A DNA stretch of 7,591 nt from Anaerolineales bacterium UBA6128 (GCA_002423325.1 DIVQ01000213.1:8556-16146), one strand, 5' to 3'; shown: positions 1 to 5,628, counted from the first letter of the stretch. Program-made: numbers and translations. Notes: a model not told the origin generated them from the letters alone.

Positions 1-930
1 GTGCGACTGGTCAATCATGTAGGCCACGTCGCGGGCACAGGCGCGGGTGCTCTGGTCCATCTCGCCATCCACCAGCTCGTTGTAGATCAGGAACAGCTCG
101 TAGGGGTTGATGGAGCCGACGGTGAGGTCGTCGTCGCCGAACTTTTTGGCGTTAAAGTGGAACCCGCCCAGACGTCCCTCATCCAGGAGCAGCGCCACGA
201 TCTGCTCGATGTTGGTGCCCAGCGGATGGTGCCCCAGGTCGACCAGCACCTGCGCACGGCTGCCCAGTTTCTGGCACACCAGCATCGACATGCCCCAGTC
301 GCCCAGGTCGGTGTGGTAAAAGGCCGGCTCAAAGAACTTGTATTCGACGAGCATGCGCATCGTGGTCGGCATGGCCACATAGACCTGCGCCAGCGACTCG
401 ACCATACGGTGCATCCGGGCGCGGATGCTGTCCTGCCCGGGCGTGCTGGTGCCATCGGCAAGCCAGAGGCTCAACAGGTCGGAGCCCACCGTCTTGGCGA
501 TGTCTACGCACTCGAGCATGTGGGCCACAGCCTGCTTGCGCACGGCCGGGTCGGCGTTGGTGACGCTGCCGAGCTTGTAGATATCGTCTTGGAAGAGGTT
601 GGGGTTAATGGCGCCGAGCTTGAGCCCAAGCGACTCGGCATAGGACTTGAGCTCGGCATAGTCCGAGAGCTTGTCCCAGGGGATGTGCAGGGCCACCGAG
701 GGCGCCACACCGGTGTGCTTGTGCACCTGGGCGGCGTCGGCGATCTTTTCAAACGGAGTGCGCGCCGCACCCGGCTGCGCAAAGACCGCAAAGCGCGTGC
801 CCGAGTCGCCATAGCCCCAGGACGGCGTCTCGATCCACTGCGCTTTGAGATCAGCCTTGATGGCCTCCACGTCCAGGCCTTTGTCCGTCAACTCTGCCGC
901 CAACAATCGGTAACGCTCAGATTCAGCCAT
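1..930 (-). CDS. rhaI: L-rhamnose isomerase, RhaI type (C-terminus cut by window edge)
   Basis: Cytoplasmic metal-dependent aldose-ketose isomerase converting L-rhamnose to L-rhamnulose, the first step of rhamnose catabolism. I translated 310 codons from the ATG at 930 with no stop or frameshift; the frame is open at base 1. RhaI proteins are about 390-430 residues, so roughly 80-120 C-terminal residues lie outside the window. It is a xylose-isomerase-like TIM barrel. Visible active-site stretches are LHIPWD (His82), LVEYK (Glu196), VDLGHH (Asp231, His234), FHFN (His258), FGDDD (Asp266, Asp268) and IDQSH (Asp307). From memory these match the metal ligands and catalytic residues of the Pseudomonas stutzeri enzyme (Glu219, Asp254, His257, His281, Asp289, Asp291, Asp327). 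The start is supported by GGAGG about 10 nt upstream. It follows the DeoR-type gene on the same strand, probably in one operon. Related RhaI enzymes can isomerise other sugars, so the substrate is slightly less certain than the family. Confidence 0.93.
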   Translation of the reverse strand, partial: MAESERYRLLAAELTDKGLDVEAIKADLKAQWIETPSWGYGDSGTRFAVFAQPGAARTPFEKIADAAQVHKHTGVAPSVALHIPWDKLSDYAELKSYAESLGLKLGAINPNLFQDDIYKLGSVTNADPAVRKQAVAHMLECVDIAKTVGSDLLSLWLADGTSTPGQDSIRARMHRMVESLAQVYVAMPTTMRMLVEYKFFEPAFYHTDLGDWGMSMLVCQKLGSRAQVLVDLGHHPLGTNIEQIVALLLDEGRLGGFHFNAKKFGDDDLTVGSINPYELFLIYNELVDGEMDQSTRACARDVAYMIDQSH

Positions 931-950
931 CTCTGCTCCCTCCGTGGTTC

Positions 951-968
951 GCCGGGCGCCCGCCCGGC
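951..968. repeat. GC-rich inverted repeat between the regulator gene and rhaI
   Basis: Perfect 8-bp arms (GCCGGGCG and CGCCCGGC) separated by 2 bp, lying 20 bp upstream of the rhaI ATG and just upstream of its GGAGG. In RNA the loop would open to 4-6 nt. No T-run follows, so it is not a standard terminator. It could tune rhaI translation or processing of the shared transcript, or be chance in GC-rich DNA. The rest of the 111-bp gap (931-1041) shows no convincing promoter. Confidence 0.45.
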
Positions 969-1041
969 CTCTTGTTCGCAAATGCGCCCACCCGTGGCGC
1001 GACGGAATTCGCCGCGCCCGAACCAACCAGAAACCGCAGGG

Positions 1042-1815
1042 CTAAGCCACCAGCACCTCGATGCCCCGCTCGCGAAGCGCCGCTACAATCTCTGGCGCTG
1101 CCGACTCGTCAGTCACCACGCGTTGTATCTCGTCCACCGACAGCAGGGGCGCAAAGGCCACCTTGCCCAGCTTGCTGCCATCAACCAGCACAGTGACCTC
1201 ACTCACCAGTGAGGCCAGCTTGCGTTTGAGCGCCACCTCGTCGGGGTTGGCATCGGTCAGACCCTGCTCGAGCGTCAGCCCGCGCCCGCCGATAAAGGCC
1301 ATCCGCAAGTTGCCCTGCCCCAGGATCTCGCTGTCCCACGGCCCCACCAACGAGGCCGCCTCCGGCCAGAGCCGTCCCCCCGGCATTATCACCGAGATGC
1401 CGGGCGAGTGCAAAAGCTCCAGAGCGATGTAGAGACCGGTCGTCAGCACAGTCAAGTCTCGTCGCGTCGCAATGCGCCGCGCGAGGTGCCACGACGTCGT
1501 GCTCGCGTCCAGCACAACCGAATCGCCATCGGCCACCAGCGCGGCAGCCGCCGTCGCGATGCGCTCCTTCTCCGGCAGGTGCAACCGCTGACGCACCGCA
1601 AACGACAACGCACCATCGCTGCTGCGCACGGGCACCGCCCCGCCATGGGTGCGCACAAGCGCGCCCGCACGCTCAAGAGCGTTCAGGTCGCTGCGCACGG
1701 TCACTTCAGACACGCCCAGCCGCTCACTCAGGTCAGCAACCGACACACAGCCGGCCTGCTGCAAGACCTGCGCGATGACCTCCAGGCGTTCCGGGCGGTA
1801 AAGGCGTCGAGGCAT
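1042..1815 (-). CDS. DeoR-family transcriptional regulator, probable rhamnose operon repressor
   Basis: A 257-residue sugar-responsive DNA-binding protein with the usual DeoR length and layout. Residues 6-61 form the DeoR helix-turn-helix (VSVADLSERLGVSEVTVRSDL, recognition helix about 36-46, then the family GALVRTHGGAV wing). Residues about 75-235 form the DeoRC effector domain, related to sugar-phosphate isomerase folds. Its landmarks are DGDSVVLDASTTS (Asp103 to Thr107), the PGGRLWPEAASLVGP loop, TDANPDEVALKR and VDGSKLGK (Asp212, Lys215). These proteins normally repress in the absence of a phosphorylated sugar intermediate. It sits immediately upstream of rhaI on the same strand, so a role as rhamnose regulator (RhaR-like) is a strong contextual inference; from memory, DeoR-type rhamnose regulators have been described in Chloroflexi. 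The ATG at 1815 gives a normal N-terminus, but no good Shine-Dalgarno precedes it. A promoter and an operator-like tract lie directly upstream, suggesting autoregulation. Confidence 0.9.
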   Translation of the reverse strand: MPRRLYRPERLEVIAQVLQQAGCVSVADLSERLGVSEVTVRSDLNALERAGALVRTHGGAVPVRSSDGALSFAVRQRLHLPEKERIATAAAALVADGDSVVLDASTTSWHLARRIATRRDLTVLTTGLYIALELLHSPGISVIMPGGRLWPEAASLVGPWDSEILGQGNLRMAFIGGRGLTLEQGLTDANPDEVALKRKLASLVSEVTVLVDGSKLGKVAFAPLLSVDEIQRVVTDESAAPEIVAALRERGIEVLVA

Positions 1816-1820
1816 CTGCG

Positions 1821-1857
1821 TACTTTGCTTTACTTTCGTTTCGCTTTACACACTTTC
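1821..1857. promoter_or_regulatory. Operator-like tract of phased ACTTT/CTTT repeats upstream of the DeoR-type gene
   Basis: On the plus strand, CTTT units begin at 1823, 1828, 1833, 1844 and 1853, with a GTTT at 1838. ACTTT recurs at 1822, 1832 and 1852, that is, at 10- and 20-bp steps on one face of the helix. The core ACTTTCGTTTCGCTTT (1832-1847) resembles, from memory, the tandem CTTTC-type sites bound by DeoR-family sugar regulators such as E. coli AgaR. The tract lies between the predicted transcription start (about 1858) and the regulator's ATG, an ideal position for repression. The function is inferred; the repeats are directly visible. Confidence 0.7.
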
Positions 1858-1864
1858 TATATGA

Positions 1865-1893
1865 AGTATATCACAGCTTCCGCAGCCCGTCAA
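1865..1893 (-). promoter_or_regulatory. Sigma70-type promoter for the deoR-rhaI operon
   Basis: Read on the minus strand, the -35 box is TTGACG (1893-1888), the spacer is exactly 17 bp, and the -10 box is TATACT (1870-1865). Each box differs from consensus at one position. Transcription should start near 1857-1859, giving a 5' leader of about 43 nt made mostly of the CTTT/AAAG repeat tract. No competing promoter of this quality is seen in the rhamnose half of the region. Confidence 0.8.
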
Positions 1894-1971
1894 GACCTCG
1901 GGGCCGCCCATCACCCGCACCCCCAACTCAGGCTCCATGCCATCACCGCCCCTCCCCCACTGTGAAGAGCC

Positions 1972-2061
1972 GCAGGCGTGTACTCACGCCAAGGGCGTGG
2001 GTTGGCGCCTACACATACAGCCCCTCTCCCGCTGGGAGAGGGGCAGGCGTGTACTCACACC
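1972..2061. repeat. Duplicated 16-bp sequence with alternating GGCGTG/CACGCC half-sites
   Basis: GCAGGCGTGTACTCAC occurs identically at 1972-1987 and 2043-2058, 71 bp apart. In the first copy it continues to make a perfect hairpin, GGCGTG-TACT-CACGCC (1975-1990). The same CACGCC can instead pair with GGCGTG at 1994-1999 across AAG, so two mutually exclusive hairpins are possible. In the second copy the right arm reads CACACC, leaving one mismatch. The two copies flank a separate perfect palindrome at 2021-2043. No coding potential is recognised. It may be small dispersed-repeat debris or a protein-binding cluster between the two divergent operons. Confidence 0.65.
2021..2043. repeat. Perfect 10-bp-stem palindrome, CCCTCTCCC/GGGAGAGGG type
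   Basis: CCCCTCTCCC, a GCT loop, then GGGAGAGGGG. No T-run follows on either strand, so it is not a normal intrinsic terminator. A GGGGTGAGGG segment follows at 2062-2071. From memory, CCCTCTCCC...GGGAGAGGG...GGGGTGAGGG is a recurrent intergenic palindrome in many GC-rich bacterial genomes. Here the two parts are separated by the second copy of the 16-bp repeat. The remaining non-coding sequence at 1894-1971 and 2072-2134 shows nothing I can name. Confidence 0.65.
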
Positions 2062-2134
2062 GGGGTGAGGGATCTGCCCCCGCTTGGCTGAGGGACTCCG
2101 CCCGCGGACCTTGACGCGCTCCCCCGCCGCTTTT

Positions 2135-2163
2135 TTGACAAGTCGCCTTCCTTACGGTACAAT
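2135..2163 (+). promoter_or_regulatory. Strong sigma70-type promoter of the rplU-rpmA-rpmE operon
   Basis: The -35 box is a perfect TTGACA (2135-2140), the spacer is 17 bp, and the -10 box is TACAAT (2158-2163), one mismatch from TATAAT. A run of six T overlaps the upstream edge of the -35 box (2131-2136). The expected start is near 2170, giving a leader of about 67 nt before rplU. A near-ideal promoter fits the high expression needed for ribosomal proteins. Confidence 0.88.
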
Positions 2164-2175
2164 GCCTCTTTGCTG

Positions 2176-2210
2176 GACTGATGCATCTCGCACGGCATGC
2201 CGCATCGGTC
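2176..2210 (+). promoter_or_regulatory. Hairpin in the rplU leader (possible r-protein autoregulatory structure)
   Basis: GACTGATGC (2176-2184) pairs with GCATCGGTC (2202-2210) over nine positions, eight Watson-Crick plus one G-U, enclosing a 17-nt loop that contains the palindrome GGCATGCC. It starts about six bases after the predicted transcription start and ends 9 nt before the GGAGG at 2220-2224. L21 leaders in some bacteria carry autoregulatory structures, but I do not recognise this as a known family. Function is inferred from position only. Confidence 0.45.
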
Positions 2211-2236
2211 AACGTTCGCGGAGGCTAGACAACACT

Positions 2237-2548
2237 ATGTATGCAGTCATAGAGAGCGGCAGTAAGCAATACAAGGTGACCGTCGGCGCGATCGTCGACG
2301 TCGAACTCTTGGACGTCAAGGTCGGCGACGTTCTGCAGTTGGATCGCGTGTACATGGTCGCCGACGACGCGAACGTCCAGATCGGCAAGCCGGTGCTGGA
2401 AAACGCCAGCGTATCCGCCACAGTGCTGGGACACGGCAAGGCCGCGAAGGTCATCATCTTCCGGCACCGCGCCAAGGAGCGCTATCGCCGCAAGGCAGGG
2501 CATCGCCAGCAGTACACCCGGCTGCGCATCGACGCGATTTCGGCCTGA
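2237..2548 (+). CDS. rplU: 50S ribosomal protein L21
   Basis: 103 residues, the usual L21 length. It binds 23S rRNA in the large subunit. The N-terminus MYAVIESGSKQYKV is the characteristic bL21 opening, and the C-terminal half has the family signature region VIIFRHRAKERYRRKAGHRQQYT, with its GHRQ element close to the C-terminus. The ATG at 2237 was chosen because the family N-terminus starts there. The frame is open further upstream to 2084, but that stretch contains the promoter and leader. GGAGG at 2220-2224 is the likely ribosome site, with a somewhat long 12-nt spacing. First gene of the operon, followed after 74 bp by rpmA. Confidence 0.97.
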   Translation: MYAVIESGSKQYKVTVGAIVDVELLDVKVGDVLQLDRVYMVADDANVQIGKPVLENASVSATVLGHGKAAKVIIFRHRAKERYRRKAGHRQQYTRLRIDAISA

Positions 2549-2551
2549 TAC

Positions 2552-2592
2552 GCGATCGCGTGATCGCACGCTTCAGCCACTGTCTGGTGGCT
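2552..2592 (+). repeat. Two small hairpins in the rplU-rpmA gap
   Basis: The first is GCGATC-GCGT-GATCGC (2552-2567), a perfect 6-bp stem with a tetraloop only 3 nt after the rplU stop. The second is AGCCAC-TGTCTG-GTGGCT (2575-2592), a perfect 6-bp stem ending 15 nt before the rpmA AAGGAG (2608-2613). Neither has a T-run. They may be mRNA-processing or translation-tuning structures, but stems this short also arise by chance in GC-rich DNA. Confidence 0.4.
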
Positions 2593-2622
2593 CAGCTACT
2601 CGTTAGTAAGGAGAGCGCACTC

Positions 2623-2886
2623 ATGGCACACAAAAAGGGCGGCGGAGGTCAGGCCGATACCCGCGATAGCAAACCCAAGATGCTCGGCGTCAAGCGCTAC
2701 GGCGGCGAGGCCGTCAATGCTGGCACCATCCTGGTCCGCCAGCGTGGCACGCATATCCTGCCCGGCACTAACGTAGGTCTGGGCCGAGACGACACGCTGT
2801 TCGCCATGATCAGCGGCTATGTCAAATTCGAGCCCCACTCCAAGAAGCGTACACAGGTGTCTGTATACCCTGAAAGGGTTGACTAA
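2623..2886 (+). CDS. rpmA: 50S ribosomal protein L27
   Basis: 87 residues, normal for bL27, which reaches into the peptidyl-transferase centre with its N-terminal tail. The N-terminus MAHKKGGG is the classic form, without the cleavable extension seen in Firmicutes. The signature GTILVRQRGT is present, followed by LPGTNVGLGRDDTLFAMISGYVKF, as in the family. The start at 2623 has AAGGAG at 2608-2613, nine bases away; the open frame further upstream is not needed. It follows rplU in the usual order. The stop is one base before the rpmE ATG, so rpmE is likely translationally coupled. In many bacteria obgE follows this gene; here rpmE does. Confidence 0.97.
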   Translation: MAHKKGGGGQADTRDSKPKMLGVKRYGGEAVNAGTILVRQRGTHILPGTNVGLGRDDTLFAMISGYVKFEPHSKKRTQVSVYPERVD

Positions 2887-2887
2887 T

Positions 2888-3244
2888 ATGAAGGACAAAA
2901 TCCACCCGAAGTACTATCCCGAGGCCAAGGTGACCTGCGCTTGCGGTAACACCTTTACCGTTGGCTCGACCAAGGAAGAGCTGCGCACCGAAGTCTGCAG
3001 CAAGTGCCACCCCTTCTTTACCGGCCAGCAGCAGCGCATCGTCGACACCGAAGGGCGCGTAGACGCCTTTACGCGGCGCATCAGCGTCTCTGACTCGCTG
3101 CGCACCGAAGCCGCCAAGCGCTCCGAAGCCCGCGCCAAGCGCGCAATGGCCCGTCGCCTGGTCGAGATCGTCGATGAGGATGAGTCCGTTACGCCCATCG
3201 CGACCGAAGAAATCCTCGGTGAGTCGGACGAACAGTCCAAGTAA
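2888..3244 (+). CDS. rpmE: 50S ribosomal protein L31, zinc-ribbon form with long C-terminal tail
   Basis: 118 residues. The N-terminal 60 or so form a typical bL31 that starts MKDKIHPKYY and ends in the family TGQQQRIVDTEGRVDAF segment. Zinc ligands are Cys17, Cys19, Cys37 and Cys40 (CxC...CxxC), so this is the zinc-containing (C+) form. Standard L31 is about 66-80 residues. Here a further ~55-residue tail is rich in Arg/Ala (about 70-90), then Asp/Glu (about 92-118). The ATG at 2888 lies one base after the rpmA stop; GAAAGG inside the end of rpmA may serve as its ribosome site, which together with the overlap suggests coupling. A longer frame opens at 2819 inside rpmA, but the family start is clearly 2888. 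L31 sits at the subunit interface; the role of the tail is unknown to me. Confidence 0.96.
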   Translation: MKDKIHPKYYPEAKVTCACGNTFTVGSTKEELRTEVCSKCHPFFTGQQQRIVDTEGRVDAFTRRISVSDSLRTEAAKRSEARAKRAMARRLVEIVDEDESVTPIATEEILGESDEQSK

Positions 3245-3265
3245 CGCGTTCAGCCGCGACCACAC

Positions 3266-3297
3266 AGGGGCAGAGCAATAGCTCTCTGCCCCTTTTT
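3266..3297 (+). terminator. Intrinsic terminator after rpmE
   Basis: AGGGGCAGAG (3266-3275) pairs perfectly with CTCTGCCCCT (3284-3293) across an 8-nt loop and is followed by a run of T ending at 3297. An alternative fold pairs GAGC with GCTC around AATA with a 2-nt bulge. This is a textbook rho-independent terminator closing the ribosomal protein operon. It ends only 25 bp before the next gene on the same strand. Confidence 0.9.
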
Positions 3298-3322
3298 CAT
3301 AAGCAGAGGGAGGGCACAGACG

Positions 3323-4231
3323 GTGGGCCAGTTCAACTATGGCGGGCAGGCCGTGATCGAGGGCGTGATGATGCGCGGCGCGAACGAATGGGCCGTGGTC
3401 GTGCGCGCCCCCTCCGACGAGATCATCGTCAAGCGCCAGCCCCTCACCGAGGCCGTCTACCGCCGCCCCTTTTTCAAGCTGCCCTTTGTGCGCGGCCTCA
3501 GCATGCTGTGGGACTCGCTCGGCCTGGGCATGCGCGCGCTGATGTACTCGGCCGACGTCGCCATGCAGGACGAGGATGGCACACAGGAGGCCAGCCTGTC
3601 GGGTCCCCTCGCCTGGGGAACCGTCGCGCTGTCGCTGGCGCTCGGCATCGGGCTCTTTTTTCTGCTCCCCACCTTTCTGATCAGCCTGTTGGACCGCGCC
3701 ATCTCTTCGACCTTTCTCAGCGTGCTGGCGGAGGGCCTGGTGCGCCTGGGCATCTTTATCGGCTACCTGGCGCTGATCGGCCTGATGCCCGACATTCGCC
3801 GCGTGTTTGCCTACCACGGCGCCGAGCACAAGACCATTAACGCCTACGAGCATGGCGCCCCGCTCACGCCCGAGTCGGTGGCCGCCTTCCCGCGCGCCCA
3901 CACCCGCTGCGGCACCGGCTTTTTGCTGATCGTGCTGATCATCTTTGTGCTGCTCTCGCTCGTCATCGGGCGCCCGGCTTTCTGGCTGCGCCTGCTCTCG
4001 CGCCTGGTGCTCATCCCGATCGTGGCCGGCATCTCGTACGAGGCGCTCAAGCTCAGCGCGCGCTACTATGACCGCAGCGCCCTCGTGCGCGCGCTCGTGG
4101 CCCCGAACCTGGCGCTGCAACGCCTCACCACGCGCGAGCCCGACGCCGCCATGCTCGAGGTCAGCATCCGCGCGCTCCAGGAGATCCTGCAATCCGAGGG
4201 CCTCGAACAGCCGCCTGCTGCCACGGCCTGA
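3323..4231 (+). CDS. DUF1385 family membrane protein (YqhQ-like)
   Basis: 302 residues, normal for DUF1385, an integral membrane family without a settled biochemical role. Family hallmarks are the N-terminal GGQAVIEGVMMRG (residues 7-19), YHGAEHKTINAYE (Tyr164 onward, with His165, Glu168, His169) and HTRCGTGFLL (His193, Cys196). The clustered His/Glu/Cys residues could form a metal or active site, but this is inference. Likely membrane segments are about 98-122, 134-155, 200-220 and 225-243. The start is GTG at 3323 with GGGAGGG at 3308-3314, eight bases away. In many bacteria this family is encoded next to rpmE and prfA; the rpmE neighbour is kept here, but a malic enzyme follows instead. 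It begins 25 bp after a strong terminator with no visible promoter, so expression probably relies on read-through or a promoter within rpmE. Confidence 0.9.
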   Translation: MGQFNYGGQAVIEGVMMRGANEWAVVVRAPSDEIIVKRQPLTEAVYRRPFFKLPFVRGLSMLWDSLGLGMRALMYSADVAMQDEDGTQEASLSGPLAWGTVALSLALGIGLFFLLPTFLISLLDRAISSTFLSVLAEGLVRLGIFIGYLALIGLMPDIRRVFAYHGAEHKTINAYEHGAPLTPESVAAFPRAHTRCGTGFLLIVLIIFVLLSLVIGRPAFWLRLLSRLVLIPIVAGISYEALKLSARYYDRSALVRALVAPNLALQRLTTREPDAAMLEVSIRALQEILQSEGLEQPPAATA

Positions 4232-4252
4232 CCCTCAAGGAGACACGCCATC

Positions 4253-5599
4253 ATGTCTACCCCCGAAGAACTGCTCGCCAAAGCCAACCAGCCCTCTGCC
4301 GAGGCCATGCGCCTGCACCCCTTCTACCGCGGCAAGGTGCAGACCGCGCTCAAAGTGCCCGTGCGCGACCTGGGCGATTTCGCCATCTGGTACACCCCCG
4401 GCGTCGCCGCCCCCTGCAAAGCCATCGCCGCCGACCCCGAGTTGGTTTACGAGCACACCAACAAGGGTAACACCGTGGCGGTGGTCTCTGACGGCACGCG
4501 CGTGCTGGGCCTTGGCGACATCGGCCCCAAGGCTGGCCTGCCAGTGATGGAGGGCAAGGCGCTCCTCTTCAAGTACCTGGGCGGCGTCGACGCCGTGCCG
4601 ATCATGCTGAGGACCAAGTCGGCCGAGGACATCATCCGTACCGTGCGGCTGATCCAGCCCGGCTTTGGCGGCATCAACCTTGAGGACATCGCACAACCAA
4701 AGTGCTTCGAGGTGCTCGACACGCTGCGCGCCGATCCCGAGATGGAGATACCCGTCTTTCACGACGACCAGCAGGGCACGGCCACCGTCATTCTCGCGGG
4801 ACTGCTCAACGCCTGCAAGCTCACCAACCGCTCGCTCACGGAAGCGCGCTTCGCTATGATCGGCATGGGCGCCGCCAACGTCGCCACCGTCAGGCTGCTG
4901 CTGGCCAGCGGCGTCAGCCCGCAGCAGATCGTGGCCTGTGACAGCCGCGGCATCCTGCACCGCGAGCGCGCCGACGTGGCCGCCGAACAGCACGAGTTCG
5001 CCATCAAGTGGTTCCTGTGCGAGCACAGCAACCCCGATGACTTGCGCGGCGGCATCGCCGAGGCCATGCGCGGGGCCGACATTTGCATTGCTTTGGCCAA
5101 GCCGGGCCCCGGCACCATCCGGCCCGAGTGGGTCAGCGCCATGGCCCCGCAGAGCATCCTGATGGCCTGCTCTAACCCCACACCCGAGATCTGGCCCTGG
5201 GAAGCCAAAGGCGCCGGCGCGCGCATCGTGGCCACCGGCCGCTCCGACTTTGCCAACCAGGTCAACAACTCGCTCGGTTTCCCCGGCATCTTTCGCGGGG
5301 CGCTCGATGTGCGCGCGCGCACCATCACCGACGGCATGTGTTTGGCGGCGGCAGAGGAGTTGGCGCGCTGCGGCGAAGAGCAGGGACTGGACGACGAGCA
5401 TCTGCTGCCCGACATGCAGAGCGCCGAGATCTACCCGCGCGAGGCCGTGGCCGTCGCCATGCGCGCGCAGGAAGAGGGTGTGGCGCGCCTCACGGCCACC
5501 CGCGAAGCCCTGTACGCCACAGCCGAGGGCATGATCCGCGAGGCTCGCGAGCAGGTAGCGCTGATGATGCGCGAGGGGGCGATCAAGCCGGTTCCCTGA
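4253..5599 (+). CDS. NAD(P)-dependent malic enzyme, short form
   Basis: 448 residues. It catalyses oxidative decarboxylation of L-malate to pyruvate and CO2 with reduction of NAD(P)+, a cytoplasmic link between the TCA cycle and pyruvate. The N-terminal malic domain carries the catalytic tyrosine in IWYTPGVAAPC (Tyr47) and the catalytic lysine in VMEGKALLFK (Lys102). Metal ligands are expected at Glu144 and Asp145 (NLEDI) and in FHDDQQGTA (Asp171/Asp172). The NAD-binding domain begins at MIGMGAANVA (about 202-211), and an acidic residue (Asp230, ACDSRG) ends the second strand. Substrate-side motifs SNPTPEIWP and GRSDFANQVNNSLGFPGIFRGALDVRA-type sequence are intact. There is no phosphotransacetylase domain, unlike long MaeB. 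The NAD or NADP preference cannot be settled from sequence alone. ATG at 4253 has AAGGAG at 4237-4242. It starts 21 bp after the DUF1385 stop, so the two are probably cotranscribed. Confidence 0.94.
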   Translation: MSTPEELLAKANQPSAEAMRLHPFYRGKVQTALKVPVRDLGDFAIWYTPGVAAPCKAIAADPELVYEHTNKGNTVAVVSDGTRVLGLGDIGPKAGLPVMEGKALLFKYLGGVDAVPIMLRTKSAEDIIRTVRLIQPGFGGINLEDIAQPKCFEVLDTLRADPEMEIPVFHDDQQGTATVILAGLLNACKLTNRSLTEARFAMIGMGAANVATVRLLLASGVSPQQIVACDSRGILHRERADVAAEQHEFAIKWFLCEHSNPDDLRGGIAEAMRGADICIALAKPGPGTIRPEWVSAMAPQSILMACSNPTPEIWPWEAKGAGARIVATGRSDFANQVNNSLGFPGIFRGALDVRARTITDGMCLAAAEELARCGEEQGLDDEHLLPDMQSAEIYPREAVAVAMRAQEEGVARLTATREALYATAEGMIREAREQVALMMREGAIKPVP

Positions 5600-5600
5600 G

Positions 5601-5628
5601 CGTCGCCGCCAGGTCACTGGCGCCGACG
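5601..5628. other. Hairpin immediately after the malic enzyme stop
   Basis: CGTCG-c-CGCCAG (5601-5612), loop GTCA, then CTGGCG-c-CGACG (5617-5628): an 11-bp stem with one internal C/C mismatch, starting one base after the TGA. No T-run follows on the plus strand. It may act as a 3'-end stabiliser or a weak terminator between the converging malic enzyme and cbiO genes. It is symmetrical, so it could serve either strand. Confidence 0.55.

Noticed and set aside
1..1212. 403-codon open frame on the plus strand across rhaI and the regulator gene
   Set aside because: It is antisense to two genes with clear family motifs, and its product has the His/Gly/Ala/Val/Arg-rich composition of a GC-driven shadow frame, with no recognisable domain.
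2021..2043. CCCTCTCCC/GGGAGAGGG palindrome as a terminator
   Set aside because: There is no T-run on either side and no gene reads into it from the left; it fits better as an intergenic repeat.
1972..2071. CRISPR array
   Set aside because: Only two copies of a 16-bp unit with a 55-bp interval that itself holds a palindrome; no regular repeat-spacer pattern and no cas genes.
2084..2236. N-terminal extension of the L21 frame
   Set aside because: It covers the promoter and leader; the L21 family N-terminus begins at the ATG at 2237.
2822..4192. 456-codon open frame on the minus strand opposite rpmE and the DUF1385 gene
   Set aside because: It runs through an intrinsic terminator and two convincing genes, and its product is low-complexity (His/Gln/Ala/Asp-rich) with no motif.
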